The notes under the pieces: generated by a model
What the model was told of the DNA's origin: nothing
What the model saw: only the letters and a program-made list of their open reading frames with translations
The model's database searches: none
Source of the DNA: Anaerolinea thermolimosa
GTDB lineage: Bacteria > Chloroflexota > Anaerolineae > Anaerolineales > Anaerolineaceae
Direction of reading: 5' to 3'
DNA length: 64,000 bases
Assembly: GCF_001050195.2 (NCBI RefSeq)
Contig: NZ_DF967965.1
Location: 2,033,480 to 2,097,479 of the forward strand
Position numbers and translations under genes: made by a program
Part shown: positions 34,555-43,525 of the stretch, piece after piece
Position numbering within the stretch: position 1 is the stretch's first letter
How the letters are laid out: each line of letters begins with the position of its first letter

Positions 34555-35499
34555 CTACCCTTCTTCCAAGAGCCGGTCACTCATTTCGTCCAGGTGATTA
34601 ACTTCCTCTTCTGTGAGACGCCAGTGTAACGCCCCCGCGTTCTGTTCAGCCTGGCTGATGGTTTTTACCCCCGGGATGGGTAGAGCCCCTTTGCAGATCA
34701 CCCAATTTAAGGCAACCTGTGCGGGGGTTTTTCCGCCATGCTCCGAACCGATCTGTTTAATCAACTTCATAAGCGGTTGAATCCGCTCCAGGAACCTTCT
34801 TCCGTACCGACCACCCCGGATTCCCGGAGGTGGAGACTCGGGAGAGTACTTTCCGCTTAATACTCCCATTAAAAGCGGGCTGTAAGCAATCAGCTTGACT
34901 CCCAGTTCATTGCACAATGCCAGCAAGCCATTCTTCTCCACGGTTCGGTTCAGAAGGCTGTATTCAACCTGGTTCGACGCCAGATGAATGCCTGCCCGCT
35001 GTAAACGTTCATAAGCCCGGCGCATCTGATCCGCATCGTAATTCGAGACTCCAACTGCCCGCGTCAAGCCAGCCTGAACCGCTTCAGCCATGGCATCCAT
35101 CCACGTTTCAATATTGACTGGCGGAAGCGGCATATGGATCTGATATAAGTCCACCTGTGAAACCCCCAGTCGCTTTAGGGAGCCCTTGAGAGCGTTGATC
35201 AATGTTCTTCGTCCCAATCTCCAGGGAAAAGGCATGAACTTGGTCGCTACCTTTACAGGTACCTCAGTCGTTTTGAGAAATTGCCCCAGGATCTGTTCAG
35301 ATTGCCCCTGCCCGTAAACTTCCGCGGTATCAAAAAACCGCAGTCCAGCCGCGATGGAAGCCTCAAATGCCTCTCGTAAATCGGCCAGAGAGTAACCCCG
35401 ACCATATCCCCACGTCAGTCGGTCTCCCCATGCCCAGGTACCCACCCCCATCTCAATCCCCTCAAAAATATCCGATGCAGTGGCGGATTCTTCGTTCAT
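34555..35499 (-). CDS. Aldo/keto reductase
   Basis: NADPH-dependent TIM-barrel oxidoreductase. The catalytic tetrad is visible: Asp and Tyr in FFDTAEVYGQGQSE (Asp about 58, Tyr 63), Lys in VPVKVATKF and His in DLYQIHMPLP. C-terminal IPGVKTISQAEQNAGAL is the NADPH-binding segment. At 314 residues it has normal length and no signal. AGGAGG lies 4-5 bases before the ATG. Substrate unknown; single gene. Confidence 0.88.
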   Translation of the reverse strand: MNEESATASDIFEGIEMGVGTWAWGDRLTWGYGRGYSLADLREAFEASIAAGLRFFDTAEVYGQGQSEQILGQFLKTTEVPVKVATKFMPFPWRLGRRTLINALKGSLKRLGVSQVDLYQIHMPLPPVNIETWMDAMAEAVQAGLTRAVGVSNYDADQMRRAYERLQRAGIHLASNQVEYSLLNRTVEKNGLLALCNELGVKLIAYSPLLMGVLSGKYSPESPPPGIRGGRYGRRFLERIQPLMKLIKQIGSEHGGKTPAQVALNWVICKGALPIPGVKTISQAEQNAGALHWRLTEEEVNHLDEMSDRLLEEG

Positions 35500-35638
35500 A
35501 CAACCTCCTGGTTCTATTATCTACAGATCGGGTAAAAAAGCACAACCGGGGATGAAACTTTACGAAACTAATTCACAAATCCTGCGTAAATGAAAGTGAA
35601 AAGGATCAATTTCAGATTTCTTCAGGAAAGGAACCATC

Positions 35639-36379
35639 ATGAAATTCCGTCTGCTTTTTGTCATCATTATTTTAGCATTTGTTACCACCACCGCCTGTGG
35701 ATTTTCCATCAATCTGGGCAACGAACGCATTCGCGGTTCTGGTAACGTGGTCACTGAAACCCGTGAAGTCTCGGGCTTCAATAAAGTATTACTCAGCGGC
35801 ACAGGTGAACTCATCGTTACTCAGGGAGATAAAGAGGCCCTCTCGGTAGAAACCGATGACAACCTTCTCCCTTATATTATCACCGAGGTCAACAACGGTC
35901 AGCTCGAGCTAAAGCTCAAACCACGTCTGAGCCTGCTCTTCAATACCCGCCTTATCTATCATCTCACCGTGAAAGACCTCAATGAAATTCAAATTGCCGG
36001 ATCTGGCAAAGTAACCATAGATCGTCTGAACACAAGCCGGCTGGATTTGAACACTTCAGGCTCGGGTAAGTTTGAAATCGACGATCTACAGGCTGACAGC
36101 CTCTCTGCCACAACCAGTGGCTCCGGGCAATTTGTCATCAGCGGAAAAGCTGACAACGTTTCAGTAGAAATCAACGGCTCCGGTAAATTTGCCTGCCCGG
36201 ATCTGGAATCCAGGAACGTTACGGTACGAATCAACGGTTCCGGCGAGGTTACTGTCTGGGCCAAAGACACACTGGATGTGCGCATCAGTGGGAGTGGGGC
36301 AGTACGCTATTATGGGAATCCTCAGATCGACCAGTCCATCTCTGGCTCTGGAAACGTCAGAAGGCTTGGAGATAAATAA
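35639..36379 (+). CDS. Exported GIN-domain (DUF2807) protein, possible lipoprotein
   Basis: A 246-residue surface protein. A signal peptide with a TTAC motif at its end may be lipid-modified (atypical at -3). The rest is a right-handed beta-helix-like repeat: repeated SGSG or NGSG turns every 15-20 residues (SGSGKFEIDD, SGSGQFVI, NGSGKFAC, NGSGEVTV, SGSGAVRYYG, SGSGNVRRLG). This matches the putative auto-transporter adhesin head GIN domain. Role unknown; surface contact or envelope structure is a guess. AGGAAAGGA precedes the ATG, and a strong terminator follows. Confidence 0.8.
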   Translation: MKFRLLFVIIILAFVTTTACGFSINLGNERIRGSGNVVTETREVSGFNKVLLSGTGELIVTQGDKEALSVETDDNLLPYIITEVNNGQLELKLKPRLSLLFNTRLIYHLTVKDLNEIQIAGSGKVTIDRLNTSRLDLNTSGSGKFEIDDLQADSLSATTSGSGQFVISGKADNVSVEINGSGKFACPDLESRNVTVRINGSGEVTVWAKDTLDVRISGSGAVRYYGNPQIDQSISGSGNVRRLGDK

Positions 36380-36408
36380 CCTTCCATAGTTTTCCCCTGA
36401 ACCGACAT

Positions 36409-36444
36409 AAAAGGCGATGGAGGCTATAGCCTCCATCGCCTTTT
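36409..36444 (+). terminator. Terminator after the GIN-domain gene
   Basis: Perfect 16-bp inverted repeat including AAAA/TTTT arms (36409-36424 with 36429-36444), 4-base loop TATA. It lies immediately before the dinG promoter. Confidence 0.85.
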
Positions 36445-36466
36445 ATAGAAATTTTGACCGGTAAAC

Positions 36467-36475
36467 TGGTATAAT
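36467..36475 (+). promoter_or_regulatory. Extended -10 promoter of dinG
   Basis: TG-G-TATAAT ending at 36475; the expected start site (about 36482) is one base before the dinG ATG at 36483, and no ribosome site is present. Confidence 0.6.
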
Positions 36476-36482
36476 CCCTTTC

Positions 36483-39272
36483 ATGCCCTCTTTGGTCGCC
36501 ATTGATATCGAAACTACCGGTCTTGATCCAAACAACGATGCCATCATTGAGATTGGCGCAGTACGCTTCAATGGCCCACGCATCGAAGACGAATGGTCCA
36601 CCCTTATTCACCCGGGGCGCCCAATCCCATCGTTTATTTCTCAATTAACTGGCATTACAAACGACATGGTGCGTCATGCCCCTTCCATTCGAGAAGTTAT
36701 TGCAGACCTGGCTCAGTTTGTTGGCGACGCTCCCGTGTTGGGTCACAATGTCTCGTTTGATCTTGCCTTTCTTAACCGCCAGAATCTTTTACGATTCAAT
36801 CAGGTAGTGGATACTTACGAGCTGGCATCGGTGCTTATGCCCAACGCCAGCCGGTATAACCTGGGTGCGCTTGGGCAGACTCTGGGAATTTTACTGCCGG
36901 CAACGCACCGCGCTCTCGACGATGCGCGCGTGACCCATGCAGTCTACTTACGCCTGTTGGATCTGGCTCACCAATTACCCATAGAACTGATTGCTGAATT
37001 TGTCCGGCAGAGCGAACCATTTGACTGGGGAGCCGCATACACCTTCCGCGAGGTGCTGCGCTCGCTGGCCCGAAAGCCCATTCCTGCCCGAAAAGCCCAG
37101 GATCAGGGTTTGTTCCTCTTTCGGCCTGAACCTCCCTTACCCCCGGTAGAATCGGTTGAAACCCCCATTCCCCTCGACGTTGATGAAGTGGCCGCTCTGC
37201 TTGAGTATGGTGGGCCATTCTCCCGTTATTTCTCTGGTTACGAATATCGCCAGCAACAGGTTGAAATGCTCCGCGCCGTGGCACAGGCGCTTTCGAAAGG
37301 CCAACATCTCATGGTAGAAGCCGGAACAGGTACGGGAAAATCCTTTGCTTACCTTGTACCGGCGGCTCTCTTTGCTCTCCAGAACAATACGCGGGTGGTC
37401 ATTTCCACCAACACTATTAACCTGCAAGATCAATTAATCAAAAAAGATATTCCAGACCTGCGTGAAGCTCTGGGGATTGACCTGCGGGCAGCTGTTTTAA
37501 AAGGTCGCAATAACTACCTTTGTCCGAGACGTCTGGAAAACCTGCGCCAGCGCGGCCCAACGAGCGTCGATGAGATGCGTGTCCTCGCCAAAGTGCTCAC
37601 CTGGCTGCAATTCTCCGATTCAGGTGATCGAAATGAGATTAATCTCAACGGACCAATCGAGCGAGATGTTTGGAGCCGCATCTCTGCCGAGGATGAAGGG
37701 TGCAAGGCAGAAGTGTGTATGGAGCGCACCGGTGGAGCATGCCCGTTTTATCGAGCACGTCAGGCCGCTCAGAGCGCCCATCTTCTCGTCGTCAATCATG
37801 CGCTTCTTCTTTCGGATGTGGCCACTGGCAGTCGTGTCCTCCCGGATTACGATTATCTTATTGTCGATGAAGCTCATCATCTGGAGGCCGCCACAACCAG
37901 CGCCCTCAGTTTTCGCGTCACCCAGGCCGATCTGGCCCGGCTCCTCCGTGAATTAGGTGGCACGAATACCGGGATTCTCGGACGCCTTTTACTACTTCTC
38001 AATCAGCTTTTGCGTCCCTCCGACTTTGCCGCCATGCAACAGGCTTTCGAACGCGCGACTGACCTCATCTTCCGTCTCGAACACGCCTACAGCGCTTTTT
38101 TCCGCGCTATGGAAGAATTCCTGGCGGAGATCCGCGAAGGACGCCCGGTTGGGGCATACGGCCAGCAGGAACGTATCCTCGAATCTTCCCGCACCCTTCC
38201 ACCCTGGACCAACATCGAAATTACCTGGGATGCCGCCCATGAAGTCACCGGGCTTCTTTCCAATCTCCTGGCTGAATTGTATAAAACCTGCGGAGAACTC
38301 CGTGATACGGCCAGCGATGAATTCGAGGATACCCTCGAATCGCTTGCGAACGTCTATCGGCGCCTCATGGAAGCCGATGCAAACCTCCATGCTTTCGTGG
38401 CTCAACCCCAGCAAAGTTCCATTTACTGGGCAGAAATTTCTCCCAACAGCAATCAACTCTCTCTGCAAATTGCTCCTCTCCACATCGGCCCATTGATGGA
38501 AGAGTACATCTGGCATGAGAAAACCAGCGTCATCCTGACCTCAGCCACACTGACCACCCACGAGGGCTTCGATTACCTCCGCAGCCGCCTGGCCGCCGAT
38601 GAAGCAGAAGAGCTTCAGCTGGGCTCTCCATTCGATTACGAGAGCGCCGCGCTCCTCTATCTGGTGAATGATATTCCCGAACCGGGGGATACCAACGGCC
38701 ACCAGCGCGCCATCGAACAGGCACTGGTGAGGTTAGCCAGAGCTACCGGCGGGCGAATGCTGGCTCTTTTCACCTCATACACTCAATTGCGCCGTACCTC
38801 TCAGAACATCTCCGCCCCATTGATTGAATCTGGGATTATTGTCTATGAACAGGGAGAAGGTGCATCACCTAATACGCTCCTTGAAAACTTTCGCGAAGCC
38901 GATAAAGCCGTCTTGCTGGGCACACGCTCCTTTTGGGAAGGGGTGGATATCCCCGGTGAGGCGCTCTCGGTGCTGGTGATTGTAAAATTACCCTTTGACG
39001 TACCCTCAGACCCGATCATTGCGGCCCGTTCAGAAACCTTTGATGACCCTTTTAATGAATACCAGCTCCCCGAAGCCATTCTGCGCTTCAGGCAGGGATT
39101 TGGCCGGCTCATCCGCACCCAATCTGACCGCGGGATTGTGGCCATCCTTGACCGGCGCATTCTCACCAAACGCTACGGGCGCGCATTTCTCGAGTCCCTT
39201 CCCCCCTGCACCCGAAAAATCGGCTCGGTCAATGATCTCCCAGCCATAGCCGCTCGCTGGCTCAATTTATAA
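36483..39272 (+). CDS. dinG: DinG-family helicase with N-terminal 3'-5' exonuclease domain
   Basis: A 929-residue DNA repair protein. Residues 1-165: DEDDh exonuclease (DIETTGLD, GHNVSFDLAF, HRALDDARVTH). Residues from about 240: XPD-type superfamily 2 helicase with Walker A AGTGTGKS (about 281-288), DEAHH (about 461) and late motifs LGTRSFWEGVD and QGFGRLIR. Cys347, Cys407, Cys412 and Cys420 have the order of a 4Fe-4S cluster. Many exonuclease-bearing DinG proteins lack the cluster. A promoter ends 7 bases before the ATG. Confidence 0.9.
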   Translation: MPSLVAIDIETTGLDPNNDAIIEIGAVRFNGPRIEDEWSTLIHPGRPIPSFISQLTGITNDMVRHAPSIREVIADLAQFVGDAPVLGHNVSFDLAFLNRQNLLRFNQVVDTYELASVLMPNASRYNLGALGQTLGILLPATHRALDDARVTHAVYLRLLDLAHQLPIELIAEFVRQSEPFDWGAAYTFREVLRSLARKPIPARKAQDQGLFLFRPEPPLPPVESVETPIPLDVDEVAALLEYGGPFSRYFSGYEYRQQQVEMLRAVAQALSKGQHLMVEAGTGTGKSFAYLVPAALFALQNNTRVVISTNTINLQDQLIKKDIPDLREALGIDLRAAVLKGRNNYLCPRRLENLRQRGPTSVDEMRVLAKVLTWLQFSDSGDRNEINLNGPIERDVWSRISAEDEGCKAEVCMERTGGACPFYRARQAAQSAHLLVVNHALLLSDVATGSRVLPDYDYLIVDEAHHLEAATTSALSFRVTQADLARLLRELGGTNTGILGRLLLLLNQLLRPSDFAAMQQAFERATDLIFRLEHAYSAFFRAMEEFLAEIREGRPVGAYGQQERILESSRTLPPWTNIEITWDAAHEVTGLLSNLLAELYKTCGELRDTASDEFEDTLESLANVYRRLMEADANLHAFVAQPQQSSIYWAEISPNSNQLSLQIAPLHIGPLMEEYIWHEKTSVILTSATLTTHEGFDYLRSRLAADEAEELQLGSPFDYESAALLYLVNDIPEPGDTNGHQRAIEQALVRLARATGGRMLALFTSYTQLRRTSQNISAPLIESGIIVYEQGEGASPNTLLENFREADKAVLLGTRSFWEGVDIPGEALSVLVIVKLPFDVPSDPIIAARSETFDDPFNEYQLPEAILRFRQGFGRLIRTQSDRGIVAILDRRILTKRYGRAFLESLPPCTRKIGSVNDLPAIAARWLNL

Positions 39273-39274
39273 AT

Positions 39275-39952
39275 TTACACTTCTTCCGGAATATTAGCAT
39301 CCTCCACTTCGTGCCCGTCACCTTTATCTTCCTCTGTATTCTGCAACAGGGTAGCCAGGTGATACTCCACCGGGCTTTCATTTTCATTGAAGCAACTGAT
39401 CACAATAATCGCATTGACCACCGTCTTACCGGCATTGCGCCAGCGATGATTCATATAAGCGGAAAAAATCAGGCTGTCTCCGGGCTCTAGAATATAGCGC
39501 TTATTTTCCACCTCATATTCAAGTACGCCGCGTAAACAGTAAACAATTTCACTCCCTGCATGAAGCATCCCGCTCGGCCCACTGCTGCCCCCGTTCTCCA
39601 GGGTTAACAGGAAAGCCTCGACCCTTCCCGAAAAGAATTCGCCCCCCAATCCTTCAATCAACCCCCGCAGGAATGGAATGCGGGTTCGTTCGCTCGCTTT
39701 GCGAAAAACCACGTTCTCCTTTGAACTTTCCGGGCGGAAGAAAGCAGTGATTGGTACCTGCAGCGCAGCAGCCAGTTTGGTTAGCGTAGATACTGAGGGA
39801 GAGGTCAAACCGCGCTCGATCATACTCAACGCGTTTGCCGACAGCCCCGATCGCCTTGCCAGCTCACGCATCGAAATTTGCCGTTCTTCTCGTAAATGCT
39901 TAAGGCGTTGCCCTACATCTACCGACTCCGCTTCTCTGGAAAAAAGATCCAT
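39275..39952 (-). CDS. XRE-family regulator with C-terminal cupin
   Basis: A 225-residue transcriptional regulator. Helix-turn-helix at about 15-70 (LREERQISMRELARRSGLSA, LSMIERGLTSPSVSTLTKLA) and a cupin ligand domain at about 110-195 (YCLRGVLEYEV, LEPGDSLIFSAYMNHRWRN). Architecture as in PuuR-like sensors of small metabolites. ATG 39952 has GGGAGG 6 bases upstream. It stands alone, convergent with dinG; no target operator was identified. Confidence 0.85.
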   Translation of the reverse strand: MDLFSREAESVDVGQRLKHLREERQISMRELARRSGLSANALSMIERGLTSPSVSTLTKLAAALQVPITAFFRPESSKENVVFRKASERTRIPFLRGLIEGLGGEFFSGRVEAFLLTLENGGSSGPSGMLHAGSEIVYCLRGVLEYEVENKRYILEPGDSLIFSAYMNHRWRNAGKTVVNAIIVISCFNENESPVEYHLATLLQNTEEDKGDGHEVEDANIPEEV

Positions 39953-40150
39953 CAAAGGCCTCCCAATCTAAAACCATTTCTTCGGGTAGTTCATCGTTAC
40001 CCCTTGCTTACTCCTCTCCTTCCCGGAAAAACCTCTAAGGGCAAAAGAACACCCGATATGCTGTAATTATAGAGCAATCAGGTTAAACAATCGATATTCT
40101 ATACGGCTCGATTTTTCCAGGAAATACGTTCGCAAGAAAAAGAAGATACG

Positions 40151-40186
40151 AAAAGGTGGAACAACCTCTTTGTCGTTCCACCTTTT
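40151..40186 (-). terminator. Terminator after fhs
   Basis: 12-bp stem (40151-40162 with 40175-40186), 12-base loop; the stem ends in TTTT on the minus strand, 10 bases after the fhs stop. The rest of 39956-40150 shows nothing recognisable. Confidence 0.7.
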
Positions 40187-40195
40187 CTGCCTCAT

Positions 40196-42127
40196 TCAGG
40201 ATAAACCTATAATTTTCCCGGTTTTTAGGTCGAGATCAATGTCGAAAAATGCCGGACGGGTTGGTAAACCAGGCATCGTGCTCATTGTTCCGACCAACGG
40301 ATAGAGGAAACCCGCCCCTACCGAGGCGCGAATCTCCCGTACAGGCAATCGGAATCCCCGCGGCACGCCTTTGAGGTTAGCATCATGGCTCAGGCTAAGA
40401 TGAGTCTTGGCCATGCAGATTGGCAAACGGTCGAAACCTAACCGCGTATACTCTTCAATTTGCGCCTCGGCCTCAGGAGAATAATCCACCCCATCTGCGC
40501 CATAAACCTCACAAGCGATCGTCTCAATCTTTTCTTTAATCGTCATTTCCAGAGGATACAGGAAATGGAACTGGCGTGGTTTTTGCGCTGCCTTGACCAC
40601 CGCTCTGGCAAGCTCAACTGCACCTTCACCCCCCAGCGCCCAGTGATCCGCCACAACTGCATCCTCCGCGCCGCCCTCTTCCACGGCAACCTTGCGAATC
40701 AGTTCCAGTTCAGCAGGGGTATCGGTAGCAAAGCGGTTGATCGCCACCACCACCGGCACACCGAACTTCCGCGCGATGCCAATGTGATGCAATAAGTTGC
40801 ACAACCCGGCGCGTAACAGATCGAGGTTTTCCTCAGTATAGGCCGGATCTAAAGGCCGCCCTGCAACCACTTTTGGGCCACCACCGTGCATCTTCAACGC
40901 ACGCACAGTGGCCACCAGAACCACCACACTTGGTTGCAATCCGGAATAACGGCATTTAATATCAAAAAACTTTTCCATGCCAATATCAGCACCAAATCCC
41001 GATTCTGTGACGACATAATCTGCCAGTTTCAAAGCAATGCGGTCGGCAAGGATCGAGCTGTTGCCATGAGCAATATTAGCAAATGGTCCTGCATGAACAA
41101 ACACAGGGGTGCCTTCCAGAGTCTGCATCAGGTTTGGTTTAATCGTGTCCTTCATGAGCACGGTCAGAGCTCCCGCCACTCCCAGATCTTCGGCAGTAAT
41201 CGGTTCGCGAGTATGACGGCTCAGGGCAACCACGATCTTTCCAATCCGCTCGCGCATATCCGCCAGACTGGTGGTGAGAGCAAGAATGGCCATCAGTTCC
41301 GATGCCACCGTAATATCAAAGCCCGTCTCACGCTCGAAACCCTCTTCGCCCTCGCCCTTTCCGATAATAATCTTGCGCAAAAATCGATCGGAAGTATCCA
41401 GCACCCTGCGCCAGGTGATCGTAGCGGGGTCAATGTCCAGCCGCACCAGGCGAGAGCGCTCTTCCAGGGTAAGCTCATCCGGGTCCGTTTTATGGATGCC
41501 CAGACGGCGTAACCGGCCAAGCAAACCAGCACCAAAGCGGCGCTTTCCATCTTTTCCAGGAGGGCACAGGCGGTTGAAAAGCTGCTCATCCGTAGCTCCG
41601 GCCTCATGCAGAATACGCGCGTCAATAGCTGCTGCCATCAGATTGTTGGCCGCGGTAATGGCATGAATATCACCGGTCAAATGCAAATTAAACTCATCCA
41701 TCGGCACTACCTGACTGTACCCCCCGCCGGCAGCCCCCCCTTTAATCCCAAAGGTCGGCCCCTGGCTGGGTTGACGAATGCAGGTAAACACGCGGTACCC
41801 TAAATGTGCCCCCAGTGCCTGGCTCAGCCCCACCGTAGTGGTGGTCTTCCCCTCTCCCAAAGGCGTCGGAGTAATGGCAGTCACATCAATATAATGACCA
41901 TCCGGGACGTCTTTCAATCGCTCCAGAACCGAAAGACTCACTTTGGCCTTGTAAGGACCATACAGCTCGATTTCTTCAGGGAGCAACCCCAACTCTTCGG
42001 CCAGCTCGCTGATCGGCTTCATTTTTGCGGCCTGCGCGATTTCGATGTCGGATGGAACTGGTGAGACTCGTTCCAGTCGAATAGCTCGAAACGAACGCCT
42101 GGAGGGAGAAAAATGAGATTCGCCCAT
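40196..42127 (-). CDS. fhs: Formate-tetrahydrofolate ligase, long eukaryote-like form
   Basis: ATP-dependent synthesis of 10-formyl-THF for C1 metabolism. P-loop-like [13 protein letters not shown] is at about 87-99, with [23 protein letters not shown] following. At 643 residues it exceeds the roughly 556 of classical bacterial Fhs. C-terminal segments such as [26 protein letters not shown] and [15 protein letters not shown] match, as I recall them, the synthetase domain of eukaryotic C1-THF synthase. AAAGGAG lies about 9 bases before the ATG. It is monocistronic, between two terminators. Confidence 0.93.
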   Translation of the reverse strand: MGESHFSPSRRSFRAIRLERVSPVPSDIEIAQAAKMKPISELAEELGLLPEEIELYGPYKAKVSLSVLERLKDVPDGHYIDVTAITPTPLGEGKTTTTVGLSQALGAHLGYRVFTCIRQPSQGPTFGIKGGAAGGGYSQVVPMDEFNLHLTGDIHAITAANNLMAAAIDARILHEAGATDEQLFNRLCPPGKDGKRRFGAGLLGRLRRLGIHKTDPDELTLEERSRLVRLDIDPATITWRRVLDTSDRFLRKIIIGKGEGEEGFERETGFDITVASELMAILALTTSLADMRERIGKIVVALSRHTREPITAEDLGVAGALTVLMKDTIKPNLMQTLEGTPVFVHAGPFANIAHGNSSILADRIALKLADYVVTESGFGADIGMEKFFDIKCRYSGLQPSVVVLVATVRALKMHGGGPKVVAGRPLDPAYTEENLDLLRAGLCNLLHHIGIARKFGVPVVVAINRFATDTPAELELIRKVAVEEGGAEDAVVADHWALGGEGAVELARAVVKAAQKPRQFHFLYPLEMTIKEKIETIACEVYGADGVDYSPEAEAQIEEYTRLGFDRLPICMAKTHLSLSHDANLKGVPRGFRLPVREIRASVGAGFLYPLVGTMSTMPGLPTRPAFFDIDLDLKTGKIIGLS

Positions 42128-42209
42128 GTATCTGAACTCCTTTCCATATTCATTAATCGGGAAATCCGATCATGCAGTGACGGCCACCCGCCATGAATTG
42201 TCTGACATA

Positions 42210-42215
42210 ATTATA
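42210..42215 (-). promoter_or_regulatory. Possible -10 box of fhs
   Basis: TATAAT on the minus strand, giving a leader of about 75 bases before the fhs ATG. No good -35; no riboswitch recognised in the leader. Confidence 0.35.
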
Positions 42216-42246
42216 CAACTGAGCAATACGTTCCATACCTGGAATT

Positions 42247-42279
42247 AAAAAGAAAAGCGGCGGCTTGATGCCTGACCGC
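42247..42279 (-). terminator. Terminator of tRNA-Leu
   Basis: Just after the tRNA 3' end: GCGG/CCGC (42276-42279 with 42257-42260) enclosing GGC/GCC, then a T-rich run TTTTCTTTTT at 42256-42247 on the minus strand. Confidence 0.6.
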
Positions 42280-42287
42280 GTACGTAC

Positions 42288-42374
42288 TGGTAGGGCGGGT
42301 GGGACTCGAACCCACAAGACCTCGCGGTCGGTGGATTTTAAGTCCACTGCGTCTGCCAGTTCCGCCACCGCCCC
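42288..42374 (-). tRNA. tRNA-Leu (anticodon UAA)
   Basis: Cloverleaf seen on the minus strand: acceptor GGGGCGG (42374-42368) with CCGCCCU, class II long variable arm, anticodon stem GTGGA/TCCAC around loop CTTAAAA, anticodon TAA at 42340-42338, T arm with TTCGAGT. The CCA end is encoded at 42290-42288. It reads UUA/UUG codons and is an expected MiaA substrate. Confidence 0.95.
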
Positions 42375-42429
42375 GTGTTTTTATTTTACCCTAAAGAGCT
42401 GAAATTGACCAGACAGATTGCCCTGGTAA

Positions 42430-42438
42430 TGGTAGAAT
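42430..42438 (+). promoter_or_regulatory. Extended -10 promoter of the C45 gene
   Basis: TG-G-TAGAAT; predicted start at about 42445, one base before ATG 42446. The earlier ATG at 42437 overlaps the box. Confidence 0.5.
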
Positions 42439-42445
42439 GGAAGCC

Positions 42446-43519
42446 ATGATGCAGCGACGTATTCCCCTCATCGAGATATATGGAAGCCATTATCAAATGG
42501 GTTGCCAGTTTGGCGAAGCCTGCCGGGATCAAATTCGTCACAGTGTCGAAAATGCCCGGGAACTTGTTCAGGATGCCTATGATACACTTCAATTAAACTG
42601 GGAAGGCGCGATTATCCAGTCTCGCAAGTACATCCCGTTTGCCGAAGAACGTTATCCTGAGTATGTGGCCGAAATGCGCGGTATCGCCGATGGAGCCGGT
42701 GTATCTTTTGATGAAGTGGCGGTGGTAAATGCCATGGAAGCCGTCACCATGGATGCCCTCCACCTGACCAAATGTACCAGCATGGCTGTTGCTCCTGAAC
42801 GCAGTGCCAATGGACATGTGCTGGTCGCTCATAATGAGGACTGGCTGCCAGAAGACGAGAATGACCTGGTCATCATTCGCGCCCGGCCAGAAGACGCTCC
42901 TCCCTTCCTGGCCATGACCTATGGTGCTCTACTCCCCAACATCGGTTTCAATGCCGAGGGTATCGCCCAGTGTTGCGACTCGGTGTATCCCAATGATTCT
43001 CGGATTGGCACGCCCCGGGTGGTCGTCTCACGGGCTGTACTCAGTGCTCGCACCCCCGCCGAAGCCATCCGCTACACGCTTTCACCCCAGCGCGCCGCCG
43101 GATACAACCACCTCATCGCTCATGTCAGCGGTGAACTTTACAATGTGGAAGTATCCGCCCGTCGCTTCGCCATTCTCGGAAGTGAACAGGGCGTTATCGC
43201 TCATACCAACCATTTCATGCACCCGCACATGCAAGAAATTGAGTCCGATCCCGATGAGCTGATATCTACCCGCGTGCGGTATTTTCGTGCCCATCGATTG
43301 CTCAGCCTGACACCCTTGCACACGCTTGACTCATTGAAAACCATCCAGCGCGATCATGTGAATTATCAGGATTCGATTTGTAACCACGCCATTGACGAAA
43401 AGCAACCACTCGACCGCGAAAAAACCATCACAGCTTTGCTCTTCGACCTGGACGAACGCCGTATGTGGGCTACCTGGGGCAACCCCTGCGAGAACGATTA
43501 TTTCGAGTACAGCCTTTAA
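42446..43519 (+). CDS. C45 family autoproteolytic acyltransferase/hydrolase
   Basis: Ntn-hydrolase related to isopenicillin-N N-acyltransferase. The proenzyme is expected to cleave itself before Cys110 (LTKC-TSMAVAP), exposing the Cys nucleophile. The HNEDWLPEDEND segment after it and NIGFNAEGIAQCCDS are family-typical. At 357 residues it is of normal length; no signal peptide is seen. The start at 42446 is chosen because the earlier ATG sits in a -10 box. It ends 6 bases from the stop of the convergent radical SAM gene. Natural substrate unknown; amide or peptide bond hydrolysis is likely. Confidence 0.8.
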   Translation: MMQRRIPLIEIYGSHYQMGCQFGEACRDQIRHSVENARELVQDAYDTLQLNWEGAIIQSRKYIPFAEERYPEYVAEMRGIADGAGVSFDEVAVVNAMEAVTMDALHLTKCTSMAVAPERSANGHVLVAHNEDWLPEDENDLVIIRARPEDAPPFLAMTYGALLPNIGFNAEGIAQCCDSVYPNDSRIGTPRVVVSRAVLSARTPAEAIRYTLSPQRAAGYNHLIAHVSGELYNVEVSARRFAILGSEQGVIAHTNHFMHPHMQEIESDPDELISTRVRYFRAHRLLSLTPLHTLDSLKTIQRDHVNYQDSICNHAIDEKQPLDREKTITALLFDLDERRMWATWGNPCENDYFEYSL

Positions 43520-43525
43520 ACCGGG

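Noticed and set aside
35990-36370. Short repeated sequence in the GIN-domain gene suggesting a tandem repeat array
   Set aside because: The repeats are SGSG/NGSG turns of a coding beta-helix at variable spacing, not DNA-level repeats or a CRISPR array.
42128-42287. Possible THF riboswitch upstream of fhs
   Set aside because: I could not find the conserved junction or pseudoknot elements, only a tRNA terminator, a -10 box and a ribosome site.
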